A DNA stretch of 64,000 bases from Neodontobutis hainanensis (lineage: Eukaryota; Chordata; Actinopteri; Gobiiformes; Odontobutidae), in assembly GCA_024349245.1 (NCBI GenBank), contig JALDNG010000001.1, forward strand, positions 8,345,501-8,409,500. Reading direction: 5' to 3'. Below the pieces are notes generated by a model. That model saw nothing but the letters and a program-made list of their open reading frames with translations. It was not told where the DNA came from and made no database searches. The translations under genes were made by a program, and so were the position numbers. How positions within the stretch are numbered: position 1 is the first letter of the stretch; every line of letters starts with the position of its first letter. Below are positions 1 through 11,210 of this stretch, piece by piece.

Positions 1-678
1 TGTTATACCGTTAACGATTAGCATTACCATTATTATCTAGCATAGATGATTTAATCCTTGACCAAAACACATCAGGGAAGAACGCAACAATTACTCCCAA
101 AACCTATTTAATTATAAATAGATACACAGATGGCTTGTCATTTTGAGGTCGGAGAGCGCCAGGATGTTTTCTTCTGAGGTGCTCGTGCCTCGCAGTTAGG
201 CTGACCTGGTACGCCATTTTGGTTTTGCAAAGGGAACAATGAACCATTTTATTTGGCCTCTGTTTAAAGTAATCCCATACTTTTGATAATTGTGGTCTGC
301 GTTTTTGTGATAGAATGGAACTTTCTCCATTCCCAGGAACACAAGCCGCCTTGTAAATAGTCTTTTTGTATTCAACGTAACCGATGACGTTGACGTTCCG
401 TTGCAGCGCTACGATGATGGGATCAAAGATGCGCTTGAGGAAAAAACTGTTTTCAAATTTAATTTTGTCTCCCTTTTAAACTTTTGTCACACAGCACATC
501 TCACTGAAGGTCACTAAGCACTTTAGAAATACACTTTGCACTTTTTATAGCACGCAGCACTTTAAACTAACGCAAATTTGCACATAAAGATAATGCACAT
601 GATTGGTTTTAAGAAATAATTTATTGATTGTTTTATAGTTTCACCTGCGTATCTAGTGGAGCACTTTGGATGATGGCT
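1..678. other. No gene seen; AT-rich unique DNA
   Basis: No splice-bounded open segment or recognised repeat was found. The heptamer GCACTTT occurs three times within 50 bases (518, 538, 557). It recurs twice inside the LTR-like segment further right (1531, 1546), so this stretch may be an outlying part of the same old retroelement. That link is inference. Confidence 0.5.
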
Positions 679-687
679 GTCCGTCTG

Positions 688-1032
688 TAGCCTGGCTCCG
701 CCCTCCTACGTACTTCCGCTCAATTTCATTTCGCTTTAGTACTTAGTCTGGGATCGCTGTATATTCTTAGGTTTCCAGAAATCAATTTTTTGTAGGACCA
801 ATCAGCGAAAAGAGGGAGTGACTTGTTGTTTCCAGTCGGTTTCGGCGCATGCCAGACGTCACGACCACACGTTAGCGATTGGCTATGGCAGATCCTGAGT
901 GACTCTGGGCAGATCCAATAGTTTTAAACTTCAACAGAGTTCCCGCATACAAGGAAGTAAACGCTTGTCAATGGAGCGAGGCCAGACTCTCTGTACAAAT
1001 GAAATGTACGAGAGTCTGGTAGAACCAGGCTA
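688..1032. mobile_element. Non-autonomous DNA transposon (MITE-like), 345 bp, 9-bp target duplication
   Basis: The element starts TAGCCTGGCTCC and ends with the inverted form (reverse complement TAGCCTGGTTCT), an imperfect terminal inverted repeat of about 12 bp. It is flanked on both sides by the identical 9-mer GTCCGTCTG (679-687 and 1033-1041), which reads as a target-site duplication. There is no internal open frame, so it would need a transposase in trans. A 9-bp duplication is usual for Mutator-like elements. It argues against Tc1/mariner (TA) and, less strongly, against hAT (8 bp). A subterminal hairpin lies near its right end. The superfamily assignment is inference; the boundaries are seen directly. 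Confidence 0.8.
982..1019. repeat. Subterminal hairpin in the 688-1032 element
   Basis: CCAGACTCTCTGTAC is followed, after a loop of about 9 bases, by GTACGAGAGTCTGG, which pairs almost perfectly with it. It lies just inside the right end of the non-autonomous transposon, where transposase-binding subterminal repeats are often found. Confidence 0.75.
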
Positions 1033-1094
1033 GTCCGTCTGCGGGTTGAACAAACAATTAGAACAGGATTGAGAAATGTGCAATAGATAAGTGA

Positions 1095-1644
1095 CACTGT
1101 GTGTTTGGTGTTAAGTGTTGTGGTGTAGTGTGGTGGAGTGTGTTTTAAAGGTTGTTTGGTGCAGTGTACTCACTGCTCTGTTCCTTGTGCTCTGTTCCTT
1201 GTGTCTGGCTAAAAGAGTCCCCAGGGGAACAACACTAAAAAGCCGGGCCAGACCAAGGCAGGGGAATGGAGAGGGGAGAAACCAAACGATGTTTTATGGG
1301 TTTTTAAAGAAGTCTAGGTGTTTGGCTTTAGGGTTTGTGAATTGTTTTGGGTTTATGGTTTGGTTTATTTTTCTGAAGGGTATTAACATGGGTTTAGGAA
1401 AAGCTTATGTTAATGTATGTACCTGTGGGGTTGGTTTGGTTTTTACCCAGTTAGTCGGGACGTATTTAAGGCGCCTCAAATCATCATTCTGGCTGCTGCT
1501 GGAGAGGATTGAGCTCTGCCTGCCTCCATTGCACTTTTGCACCTAGCACTTTTGATATTTGTTGAAAAAGAAAGGAAAATCTAAATAAAAACAGTGGACT
1601 ATGCCAACTCCTTGAATCCAGTCTATCATTGCTCATTGTGACAG
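1095..1644 (+). mobile_element. LTR-like segment (possible solo LTR)
   Basis: A G/T-rich upstream part leads to a TATA-like box (TATTTAAG, 1463-1470) with a GC-rich start region just after it (GGCGCCTC). About 115 bp later comes a polyadenylation signal (AATAAA, 1584-1589), followed by a T/G-rich tail ending near TGTGACA (about 1642). This U3-R-U5-like order is the main reason for the call. No primer-binding site, gag or pol frame is visible beside it, and a convincing short target duplication was not found, so the ends are approximate. A 143-residue frame inside (1115-1546) has low-complexity composition and is judged accidental. A tandem duplication of 14 bp lies at 1176-1203. Confidence 0.35.
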
Positions 1645-2429
1645 ACATTAACAAGGCCCCGGTGTAAAACTTGACCTTTAACCTTCTCTGGACAAAGTCT
1701 AAACCAGAACCAGACCAAACTTACCGCATACATTTCCTGGAGGTTCAGTCTGCCTCAGAAATAACAATAAAAGTGTGATGATGGGAAATATATTTGTTGT
1801 CTTCCTTACTGGTAATTGTGTATTATAATGTATTTAATAGTTCTTATCTTTGTTTGACCCAAATAAATAGTTAAATGCAATAATAGTTTGGAATCAGCGG
1901 CAGTCCGTATCTGCATTAAGACTTTTAGTGGCAGAGAAATTGTAAAATCTTCCTCCACAAGTCATAACTTTATTGGTAAAGTACTCATAACGACAGAACT
2001 TCCAGTGACGTGCAGGAGATGCTCCAGTTGTTTCTGCATTAGTTAGAAGCTGCTGAGGCTAGTGTTCGTTTGGTTAAACTTCCTCTAGGTCTTCACTCTA
2101 CATGTTTTCTCCATCATTGCTACAAATAACGGACAACACTCAAGGCGTAAATATACTTTTTTTTTTCAATTCTGTCAAGTTTGTTGTGATACCCCTTTTT
2201 TTTCTGCAGTTTCTGTTTTTGACTTTCTTTTAACACATTTCCAATTTGAGCTCAACTGAAATAGGTTTTTAATTAACAAAACTTATGCAATGCCTGAAAC
2301 TTGAATAAATCATACTGGCATCAAATCAATGGAATTTTGACAAGATTTTATTACAACTCAAAACGGTGAAAACATGATAATCTCCAGAGACATGGCAGAG
2401 GTTACTTCAGCTAAACCCACTCTGGCATC
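1645..2429. other. No gene seen; AT-rich unique DNA
   Basis: Low-complexity AT-rich sequence. One weak splice-like pair occurs on the - strand around 1724-1750, bounding only about 25 bases, too short to support. Nothing else was recognised. Confidence 0.5.
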
Positions 2430-2700
2430 GCTTTAACGACAACCATGAATCTCCGTTTGGCTCTGTTTCCTTCATTGTTTCCCGTTGGAGGTGATTAACG
2501 GGTCCGTTCCCGCTCCGTGGTCTGGACCGTGGTCTCTGACGGGGATGCAGGGTCAGCTGATCGGCTTCGAGAGGGTGAGATTTATGGCCCTCCAGAACAA
2601 AGCCGTGTCTGCGCCGTGACCGTTCGCCATAAATCAGGCAGAAGTGGGTCACGTTGGGTCAAAGCTCATCTGCAGATCTGCCACGGCTCGGCTTTTTCTT
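2430..2700. other. CG-containing unique segment; candidate conserved non-coding element
   Basis: Base composition changes sharply from the AT-rich flanks to a stretch rich in CG dinucleotides and balanced in GC. Every frame is broken within about 80 codons, and no repeat signature is present. In CpG-poor fish intergenic DNA such segments are often conserved regulatory elements. That is inference; conservation cannot be seen from one sequence. Confidence 0.3.
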
Positions 2701-5700
2701 CCCAAACCTGGATGTGTCGTGTCAGAGAGACACTCAACACCTGAGGGAGGTGTTGCTACAGAAGAATGGAACCCAAAATGGTGCAAAAACCATAATTACA
2801 TAGAATATTAAACACACACAAGATACATTTGAGACATCTTAAGAAATGTGTTTTAGCTAATGAAATACTGTATAGAACACCTGGTTTTTTTTTTTTTTTT
2901 ATCTTTTACGTTTTTTTTTTTGTTTTTTTTTGCTCCTGACCTAAAATTGGAATCCAAATGTACTTTCAAATTTAAATATTTATGTTCTTTTCTGCCTAAT
3001 GCCAACAGTAATAACGGAGCAGCAGCAGAGTGCATTACCCTCACAGTGAAAATAAAGCAGTTTAGATTGGATACTTTATGTTCCTTTCTGTCTCTATAAA
3101 CCAGGTTTAAAATAATACACACAGATCATAAAATCTTGTTGAGAGATGCTAAAAACAAATTGAAGCGCATGGCTGTTTTGCATAAAGCAACAAAGTACCT
3201 ACCCTTTACAAATCCTACACTGTTCCTGTGAGTTTGTGAAATCTAGCTTTACTAAGGTTAGCAATTTGTAATTAAAGCAGATTGCACGATTCCACTTAAT
3301 AAAACTCATGTTTTTAACCATTTGTGTTGTCCACATCAGGTTCAGGAAAAAAAAACGGCACCATTATTTCCTTAGTTCTCATTATTGCACTTGTGGTTTG
3401 TGATGTGGAAACATCCGTCTCAAATAAATCGATAGTTCAGTTTGGGTTCAATGATGATTCATTTGCAGATTCACTTTATTTGGTTTTGTAGCTTTTAAGT
3501 TGTCCACAGACTAATGTTCGTCTGTTGGAACTTTCTCAAGTCCTCACTCTGCATGTTTTCTTCATCGCTCCAATTAACACTTCACAAATAACACTCTGGG
3601 CATAAATAGAAACCCAACTCTGTTTTTTCAGTTTAGTTAAGTTCCTTGTTTTGATGCTCACTTTAGTTTGTAGTTTTTTTTCAATAACCTAAACCAACCC
3701 TACAAGAATTTTTGTTTGTAAACCTTGTTGTAGACCGTACAAGCCGTACACAAAGTCGGGTAATTACTGACTGATTCAGTGCATTTAGACTAAAAGCTGT
3801 TGTGTGCTCAACTCCAAACCCTGCACAGTTTTAGTAAATATTCTGTTAAATAGACCAATCCCTAGTATGATAATTATAAGTGATGTTTTTTTTCTGTCAA
3901 AATGTTAAGTTGTGGTTGTGTCCAAATAAAAACACTGGACTGAGAGAACCTTTTTTTTTTAATGAACTGTTTAATTTGTGTTCAATACCGTTACTGTTCC
4001 AGCTCTAAACTTTGTGTTGTCCTTCATATCTGATCGACTAATAATTGTTTTTCTAAGTAATTATTGGTTTTCCGATTCTGTTCAATGTTGGCCTCTTGTC
4101 TTTGTTTCCTAATCATTGTAATTAAGCTGTTTTTGTCCGTTTGGCAGATTCAAATGTAATTCAGTTTTTGGCAGTGAGGGCTCTTAACACAGGGAATTAC
4201 ACATTTTCCCAGCGTGTCTGCCGTCCGTTTGATTCTGATCGGGCTTTTGACTGGTTTTGTGCCGCGTCTTCCCGAAGGGCAGCTGAAGCCAATGTGAGAA
4301 ATAGATTTTCTGCGTCAGGATTAGCAGCAGCAGGCTACAGCTAACGGCACGCATTACATTCGACTGGGCTGACTACACTTTACAATCTGGTGACATCAGA
4401 AGAGAAAGGCTATTTAAAGATGATCTCAGGCAAAATCAAGATCTAAAAATAGTTGTATGTCACATTAGGGTAACTGCCCAGTGCAGAACTTCAAGACTGA
4501 AGCTGGTGGCTTCTTTTTGTGTTGTTGATTTGCTGCTTGTGTCCACTTTAGACTCTTTACATTTGGACTATCTGTTGGGCTGCGTGATAAGTGGAAATGT
4601 TTTGATGTTTGTTTGATTTTATTTTATTTTTTTTGTGTATGAATTATTAAAAGCGTACTGTCTGCACCACAAGGACGTATGGTCTAATGTTTGTATTGTA
4701 TTGTACGAGCCAGCGCTGGTTTTCTGGAAAGTTGTATTATCGGCTTTATCTATTGCCAACGTATCGCCACTTCCTCTGGAGCATAAGTGAAAGTCAAAGA
4801 AAGCGGTCTCCTTTTACTTAAAATTCTCAGCAGCAGCTCTTTCATGGGTGAGATGATCACGATAATGTTCTGTAACAAACAAGAACTTCTGCATCTCAAG
4901 CACCTTAACAACTGTACCTGTAATGTTTTTTTTCCATTTATATTGTTGATTGTTGAATGTTTTTGTCATTGTTTTGGGCCTTAATGTTTTGATGTTTTTC
5001 TAGGACAACACACAAACGTTATAATACAATAGTGGCATGTCCCACCGGGAGGAGACCCCGGGGAAGATGCTGGAGGGACGATGAAAGGGAAGTCTTAGAC
5101 TGCTGCCCCTGTTAATATTGAACTATTTATTGTATTAAATGAGTAATTATGGACTCAGAAGTGGTTTCAGACCTGGGTCTTGGTTTGGACTCAGTTAGTG
5201 TGGTCTTTACTACAGCTTGATGCAAACCAAAGTGGACTAAACAAACGCGTTACTATTCATTCTTTCCTACTTCGACTGTAGCCTCTCCTCAAAGTTCACA
5301 CAGCCGGCACACAGAGACGAGTATTCTACAGCAGGAAGGATGGCTGTGAGTTTACGAGACTCTGTATTGTTGCGAAAGAGGCACCACACGCTGCTGCTGG
5401 AAATCAAACAAATGCAAATGCAGCCGTGGAAAAAAAATGCAGAGAGAAACATCACAAGTCTGCGAGAATGAGAGGGAACGAGAGAATGAGAGAGAGCGGC
5501 GTTACAGTGGGGATTTGTACTGCTGTTTACGACAACACTGATAATAATTTCTCCGGTTTTAGGCTTGAACTGTGACTGTGAAGCGAGCTTAGTGTTGCTT
5601 CTTTATGATGCTAATTTGTGGCAGGTTTACAGTCTGTTCGAATGTATGGGATTGTCGTGTTTGTGGAAAACGAGCGACTGAAGACAAGCGCAAATAGAAA

Positions 5701-6284
5701 TGTACAAATACAAGCTGCCAAATCCTGAGCAAATATCAGTTTATTAATATTCAAACTTGGATTATTAGACTGTCAATTATGATTATAGTGTTACTCGGAA
5801 AAGGTGAATGGAAAGAAAATGAAATGAATATTGATGTAGAGCAAGGTATGAACTTTGAGTCATTCTTCTACAAACACTTGAAACACACAAATCAATAAAA
5901 AAAAAAAAGAATGAGAAGAAAGAGAGTTTGATTTTGCTTCAAAATCTGTTGGGCTGTTTATACTGTCTACTCGAGACGTCTTGAGACCATTTATGTGTTT
6001 GTCTCGGACCTCAAGACCAACTAGGACTACATATAGTTTTTGTCCACATCATTTTCATAAAAGCTTCTATCATTTTAAATTAAATCAAATATAAATATCA
6101 AATTGCACCAAAAAACTTAACTTGGACTGTCTGGATTTTAGTTTTATACAACTATAATATACAGGTTTTGGTCTTTGGCTCTCAATTTTACAAAATCTTG
6201 GTTTTGACTTTAAAAATGCCATAGTGTTGTGAAGAGGGACTTTTAGCTAATTGATCCAGTGTGGTATAGTACTGTGTGCAATAA
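2701..6284. other. No gene seen; AT-rich DNA with homopolymer runs
   Basis: Contains T-rich runs at 2886-2932, short poly-A/T tracts (3952-3960, 5898-5909) and a GAGAGAAT-like purine stretch at 5465-5500. The segment 4141-4344 is an open frame of 67 codons with no recognisable domain and no good splice pair. No gene is supported. Confidence 0.5.
2886..2932 (+). repeat. Poly-T-rich low-complexity tract
   Basis: Three T runs (the longest about 18 T) are separated by a few bases. Short frames on both strands across it are artefacts of homopolymer translation. Confidence 0.85.
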
Positions 6285-6510
6285 TGACATGATTTTTATT
6301 TTATTTTATTGCCCAATATCACAACAACAGCTGCCTCAAAGGGTTTAAGAGACTGCATTAAACAACATCTCATGTCCGTAGAGCCTCCATCAGTGTGAAG
6401 AAAAAAGAGAAACCTCAGGGAGACCCACAGAAGGAGTATGCACTCCCAGGACGGACAGGCCGTGCAAGAATGTGTCCAGGACAGTTGCTTATGTCACCAT
6501 GAATATGAAC
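6285..6510 (-). repeat. Dispersed fish retroposon 3' end, minus orientation
   Basis: The reverse complement contains CCCTTTGAGGCAGCTGTTG, then TTGTGATATTGGGC, then an A/T-rich tail (AATAAAATAAAATAAAA). Its far end holds the CCCAGGACGGACAGG block. I recognise this arrangement as a very common teleost interspersed repeat, a retroposon 3' region ending in an ATAAAATTGA-like tail. The copy is diverged, and both ends are approximate. It shares its terminal block with the copy near 8.04-8.22 kb, which lies in the opposite orientation. Confidence 0.55.
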
Positions 6511-7743
6511 ATTATGTAGTACATAGTTCTCATGCCCACTCAAAGATTTTACAGCATTGATTACCTGCTCTGGTAATGTGTGTTGGACTAAACAGAAATT
6601 AAACAAAAAACCGGCAGAACAGAAAAACAAGAGCATTTAACGCCCCTGTTAACAGCTTATTGTCACTTTCCTGCAGTAAACATCCTCATTCATTTAGATT
6701 TAATTCAGAAAAGTGTTGTCAGCTGTTTGCTGCTTTATAGAGGAACGGCAAAAACATGGCTCGATGAGACTCAAATGACCTTTTTGAAGCTAAATGCTAA
6801 TTCTCATCTGTGTGAAAATGTCCCGAGTGCTTGTTTCTGTTTCGTAGGTTTTTGCACAGGTTTTCCACCAACAGCACAATTATCGTCCGGAATCAACCAT
6901 TAGCGCAGGGTTATTGCGACTCTTATTAGTTTGAATGTGGAGCTGCTGTTTTTCTCTAAAACTGTAGTGCGCTCCATTTATGTGATTCAGTGACGTTTGT
7001 TAACGTCCAGCACACATTTTATGCTCGCCCCAAGTCTTCCAGAGGAAATAGAGGCCACATGGAAATTAATCATGTTTAATTTGGACATTTGGCTCGTCCC
7101 AGTGCAATTTAAAGATGTCATTCTGGATTATAATGAAGACAAAGTGAGCTCTTGGAAACGTCTGCTGGAAATAAACTTTTAATAAAAAGGAGAGGCTGTG
7201 TAAATGTGAATGTAAATTGAGTTTTTATATTCAGTTGTGACTATCTAAGGCTGCTGTAGTCACTGATTGTAATTACATTTTATGACTAGGAATCAAAAAG
7301 AACCAAGCTTCATGGAGCAAACTCACTTTTGGATATGACTCTAATCCACTGCTAACTCCCTCCCATTTACCGTCAGTCCTTCTTTCTCAGTCTCCAGACA
7401 ACCCATTGCTCTGCGTTGAAGCCTTTTTTTCATTCAATGTGCTTTGAACGATGTGTCCGTCGTGCATCTGTTCTGTGGTTTAATTCATCCTCGTGGTACG
7501 CAGTGATAATCCCTCCCCAGACGATCGCCATCGAGTCGTAAAGCCGCCGAACGATTGATGGCCCTGTGCTCTCTGCTGCCACAATAATCAGTGCTTTCAA
7601 AACACAGTGGCTTGAATTTCCCTATGTATTTTTGCTCATTAATTTTCACAATGTCACAAAAGTCGCTATAATCTTCACTTGTTAGTGAACATCTCTTGAA
7701 TGTTCTTGTAATTTTAGTTTTATTATGATGTATTGTTTTGTAG
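6511..7743. other. No gene seen; unique DNA
   Basis: AT-rich DNA with a short frame at 6997-7182 (61 codons, no domain recognised). Nothing repetitive was recognised. It leads directly into the acceptor of the candidate exon at 7744. Confidence 0.45.
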
Positions 7744-7819
7744 CTCACGTCCAGCATCGAAGGAATTTGGACACAAGATGATCCTCTGACGCTAACGGGA
7801 CTCATAAATTCAGCTGAAG
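7744..7819 (+). CDS. Candidate coding exon, product unknown
   Basis: A T-rich acceptor (TGTATTGTTTTGTAG, ending 7743) precedes 76 bases that stay open in one frame. They end at a near-consensus donor, GAAG|GTAAGAAA (donor GT at 7820). The open frame reads 25 residues including SIEGIWTQDDPLTLTG; the other two frames have stops. Splice phase is 0 on entry and 1 on exit. I do not recognise the peptide and cannot assign a family. The frame on the opposite strand (7485-7805) overlaps it and looks accidental. The exon could be real but is short enough to be chance; conservation in another fish would decide. Confidence 0.3.
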
Positions 7820-8034
7820 GTAAGAAACTCTCATCTTAATGTCTTTTTTGAATTACACGTGGCATTGAAAATAAGGTTACATTGGTTTGTTGTAGGTCTT
7901 GAGTGCGTCTCAGGGTCACTATTACTGATTAAAATACACTTACATCCTGCTTCTAAAGACGCCCTTTATCAAAGTTATTTTAATTGTATCTCTTTAAAGA
8001 AATTCAACTCTATGTAGTTATAAGAAAATTTATT

Positions 8035-8225
8035 TTTCTGCAGAAAATGGTCTGTTTTATACAGAAGTTGTCCTTGGAGTAGATTCTCCTGTGGTTCTGT
8101 GGAGGGTCTAAGGGCAGGAGCTGATGTTGGCTGCTTTAAGTTTCTGTAAAGCCTTTGGGCCAATTGTTGTTGGGCTATAGAAATAAAAGTGAATTGGTTA
8201 TGGGTTATGGGATTGAATTGATATC
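8035..8225 (+). repeat. Dispersed fish retroposon 3' end, plus orientation
   Basis: Ends with AAGCCTTTGGGCCAATTG, TTGTTGGGCTATAGAAATAA and an AAGTGAATTGG / ATTGAATTGAT tail. This is the terminal pattern of a common teleost retroposon (CCTTTGAG...TTGTTGTGAT...GGGCTATAAATAAAATTGAATTG-like). It is the same family end as the 6.3-kb copy, in the opposite orientation. The 5' boundary is approximate. Confidence 0.55.
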
Positions 8226-9751
8226 AGAGTCACCAAAGCTCAAAGATGCTCAAAAATATTGAGTATATCCTTGTATTTGTGCATCACTGAAAATTTATTT
8301 CTATAATTCACTTTTAATTCCTTAACTCTTTCTCCAACCCGACCTGAGTTTCCCACTGAGCCTGATGTAACACAATGTAGGAGGTCTTGGATAACCTTCA
8401 CAGGAGAAAACCACGAGTTTAACTTTAGAAACCCGGAGGAAGTTTTGGCCTCTTGTCAAAGTGGTTCAGAGTCGACAGGCGCTAAACAGAAAACCTGTGA
8501 TCAGCAGCAAACAACACCGAGAATAACTGTAAAAATATCTCTTTTTAAAGTTTGGAGTGAAGTTAGTTTGAAGAAGACGACGACTGAGGCCGTACGGTTT
8601 TAATGAAGACATGTTGTAATGTTATTGGCTGCAGGCTTTTCCGCTGAGACCCTAATGAGTGCGATACACCCACTTTCTTAATGCTCTTACATTTGCATCT
8701 CACTCTTCACAGAAATTTAGGCAAATTACACCTCTGCTCACTGCCAAAGTGCTGTCTGCTCCTCAATTTAATACTTCCTCCATTTTGGGATGGGACTGAT
8801 CTCTGACACAATAAAAATACTTCACTAAAACAAGCCTGCGTCCTCCTGGGAAGTCTATGCCTCTGAAATCTTGCAGTGAGGAATATCCATGAAGCATTTT
8901 TCTGTGTTTGAAGCATTATTCACTTTTATTTTATGTGGTCAGCAAAAAATGAAGAACACATTTAAGTCAGTTGAATGCTTTTGCTTTGACACTGAAGTTT
9001 GTGTGTGGGACAATTTAGGTTTGTCATCTTTTTTTATTAATTTTTGTTTTATATGAAGTACAATCTTTCGGGCTTTAAAACGTTCTTCAGAAACACATGC
9101 TAAAACTATTTAGTTGTTCTACCTGGATGAATGAGAACCACAGTAACATTGATTCTGCATTGAAACAAATAAAGTCTGGTTAAGAACTGTTCAACAAATT
9201 TTAAAAATAGAAAAAAACTTGCTATAAATAACTTACTGGATATAAACAAATCCATACATTTATGGGATTTTGCTTTTATTTAATAGTTTGGATAGGTTCA
9301 GTTTCTTATTTAGCTACTATCGTGTCATGTGCTAAGCTTCAACAGACAAAATCTTACATTTACTGTGCCAGGTTCAAATAGCACTGATATTAATAAAGCA
9401 GTTCATAATTTGTCTTTTTGCTCCTGTCTAACACTTTGATTTACTAGAAATAAAATAAAAAAGGATAGTTTACTTTTATCTAATAATGTCACAGCTGAAT
9501 TATTGCCTCTCATTAGTCTGAGCGGAAGGAGGAGGTTCACTGTTGAGTGAACGTTAGAATTAACTCCAGCAGAAATATCAAAGATTGAACGGGCTGCTTC
9601 TGTGACTCACTGTTTTATTACCTCAGAGTGTTAGATTGTGGAAGTGATAGACACTTGTTTAGTGAAGGTAAGCTTACACAAATGTTCAACATTAGCTTGT
9701 TTGCTAAAGCAGAAGCCGCTCGTTTAGTACCCGAGCGCTAACTTAACTCTA
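8226..9751. other. No gene seen; unique AT-rich DNA
   Basis: A weak splice-like pair bounds 40 bases at about 9625-9664 (acceptor ATTACCTCAG, donor GAAG|GTAAGC) with one open frame. It is too short to call. No repeat was recognised. Confidence 0.45.
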
Positions 9752-9990
9752 AAATGGTAAATGGCATTTATTTTACACAGCGCCTTTCCACCGAGGAACT
9801 CAAACGCTTTACATTAATCTTCCATTCACCCATTTACTCACACACTCATACACCAGAGCCACACACACTGGAGGCAAGATGGGTTAAGTGTCTTGCCCAA
9901 GGACACAACACTATGAACTGTGAGGAGAGAGCGGGAATCGAACCACCAACCTTCTGGTTATAGGACAACCGCTCTGCCACTGAGGGCTCT
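9752..9990 (-). mobile_element. tRNA-derived SINE, minus orientation
   Basis: Read on the - strand it begins CCCTCAGTGGCAGAGCGG, a tRNA-like A-box region. It continues to a perfect RNA polymerase III B box (GGTTCGATTCC, + coordinates 9934-9944), then GTGTCCTTGGGCAAGACA and CTTGCCTCCAGTG. It ends in an AGGCGCTGTGTAAAATAAAT tail. This order is that of a teleost tRNA-derived SINE. Small frames across it (9754-9963, 9920-10105) are translation of the repeat. Two other copies of the same family lie at 27.2-27.7 kb. No clear target duplication was found. Confidence 0.85.
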
Positions 9991-10689
9991 GTGTTTTAAA
10001 AGATGTCTGTCCGACTGCAGCAGGGACATTGCAGCGCTGTTGTTTGAGCGCTCTTCTTCATTAGACCAGTCTTGCCAACTCATCGGTAAGATAAGTAGGT
10101 ATTGACTGTCCTAAAAGTTGCTAGAAGATGCTAAATGACATCATTTACTAACTTGCATAATTTCTTATGTATAAGTAGGCTGTAGAAATCAGCCTTACAA
10201 GACAGGCAGGCCTTGTGTTCAGGCAGGTCTTGGAAGCCCATGTGTCTCCAATAAACCAATAAAAGAATCCGCAGCTCATTGAGAAAAGTAAAAACGAGTC
10301 TCCAGTAACACCAGGAGAAGTCACTAGATTTGTCACTAGTCGCTTTTCTGAAAAGGAGGAGCTAGAGGGGTCTGAATGGTCACAGCATTAGACTGACTTC
10401 ACTGCCCTGTTATGAAGGGATATTAAACCCAGGTAAATACTTCCAATTTTGTGTTCTTTGTCAAAGTACATGAACATGATCATGAAAATAAAAAATACAT
10501 TTTTAGACTTTCACACTAACATTTTGACATCATAATTCAAATCCATCTCAGCCATAATTTGATATAATTGTGTCAAAATTAGTCTTGGACTGTTCTTTTT
10601 CTCTGTTGCACCTCTGTCCCGTTTGAGCTGTATACGTCCCATGTTTTTTTGCTCACAGTTAGAGCCTCCACTGAATAAAAAAATGGTCT
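9991..10689. other. No gene seen
   Basis: AT-rich DNA. The part around 10060-10160 (GCCAACTCATCGGTAAGATA, then GTTGCTAGAAGATGCTAAAT) resembles a repeat often met in fish, but I am not sure of it. Confidence 0.4.
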
Positions 10690-11210
10690 GAGCCGCCGCA
10701 GCGAGGTGGACTAGCGAGATTAGGCGGGAAATTGACACTGACAAATCTCAGACATTACTGCTTCGTGGGCGGTAGCCATCACCACACGACGCGGCAGGTA
10801 CTGCGTCTCCAAAAAAACGGCACGGCTTTTTCCTTTAACAGAGCCAAAGCGTGGTCCACAGCCCGAAGATAAGACGGCTCCAGGTGTGCAGCCGTTTGAC
10901 AAATGTGTTTACAGCTGCAGTAATGAATAGAGTAAGGAAAATGAGAGTAATTAATTTGAGGTGTTGGAGCTAAATAACAAAGCAAATACAGGCAAAACTC
11001 TTTCATTTCCCTTTGGAGGTGCAGCCCGTTCCCCGCCTTGCGTTGCTCTAATGAGATAAAGGCAGCGTCTTTGATAAAGGCCTAGTTACTGTTGTGAGTC
11101 GCCCCCTTGACATTTGAGCTGCTCTCAGGGCGTCCGCAGTTATTTACGGGACACAAGCCAAGGACGCGCTCCACAAACAGCCTCATGTATGAAATGTTTA
11201 CGTCAAGAGA
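10690..11210. other. CG-containing unique segment; candidate conserved non-coding element
   Basis: CG dinucleotides are frequent here compared with the flanks. Blocks such as CCGCCGCAGCGAGG and CGACGCGGCAGG sit among ATTAATTTG and TGACATTTGAG motifs. Overlapping minus-strand frames of 60-77 codons (10511-11006) show no domain and are probably chance. No repeat features were seen. A regulatory role is inference. Confidence 0.3.

Noticed and set aside
1115..1546. 143-codon open frame as a gene
   Set aside because: Low-complexity G/T-rich sequence, peptide rich in V/L/C/W/F with no domain, lying inside an LTR-like segment; no codon-like structure.
9625..9664. 40-nt exon between ATTACCTCAG and GAAG|GTAAGC
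   Set aside because: Short, weak pyrimidine tract, one open frame expected by chance at this length.
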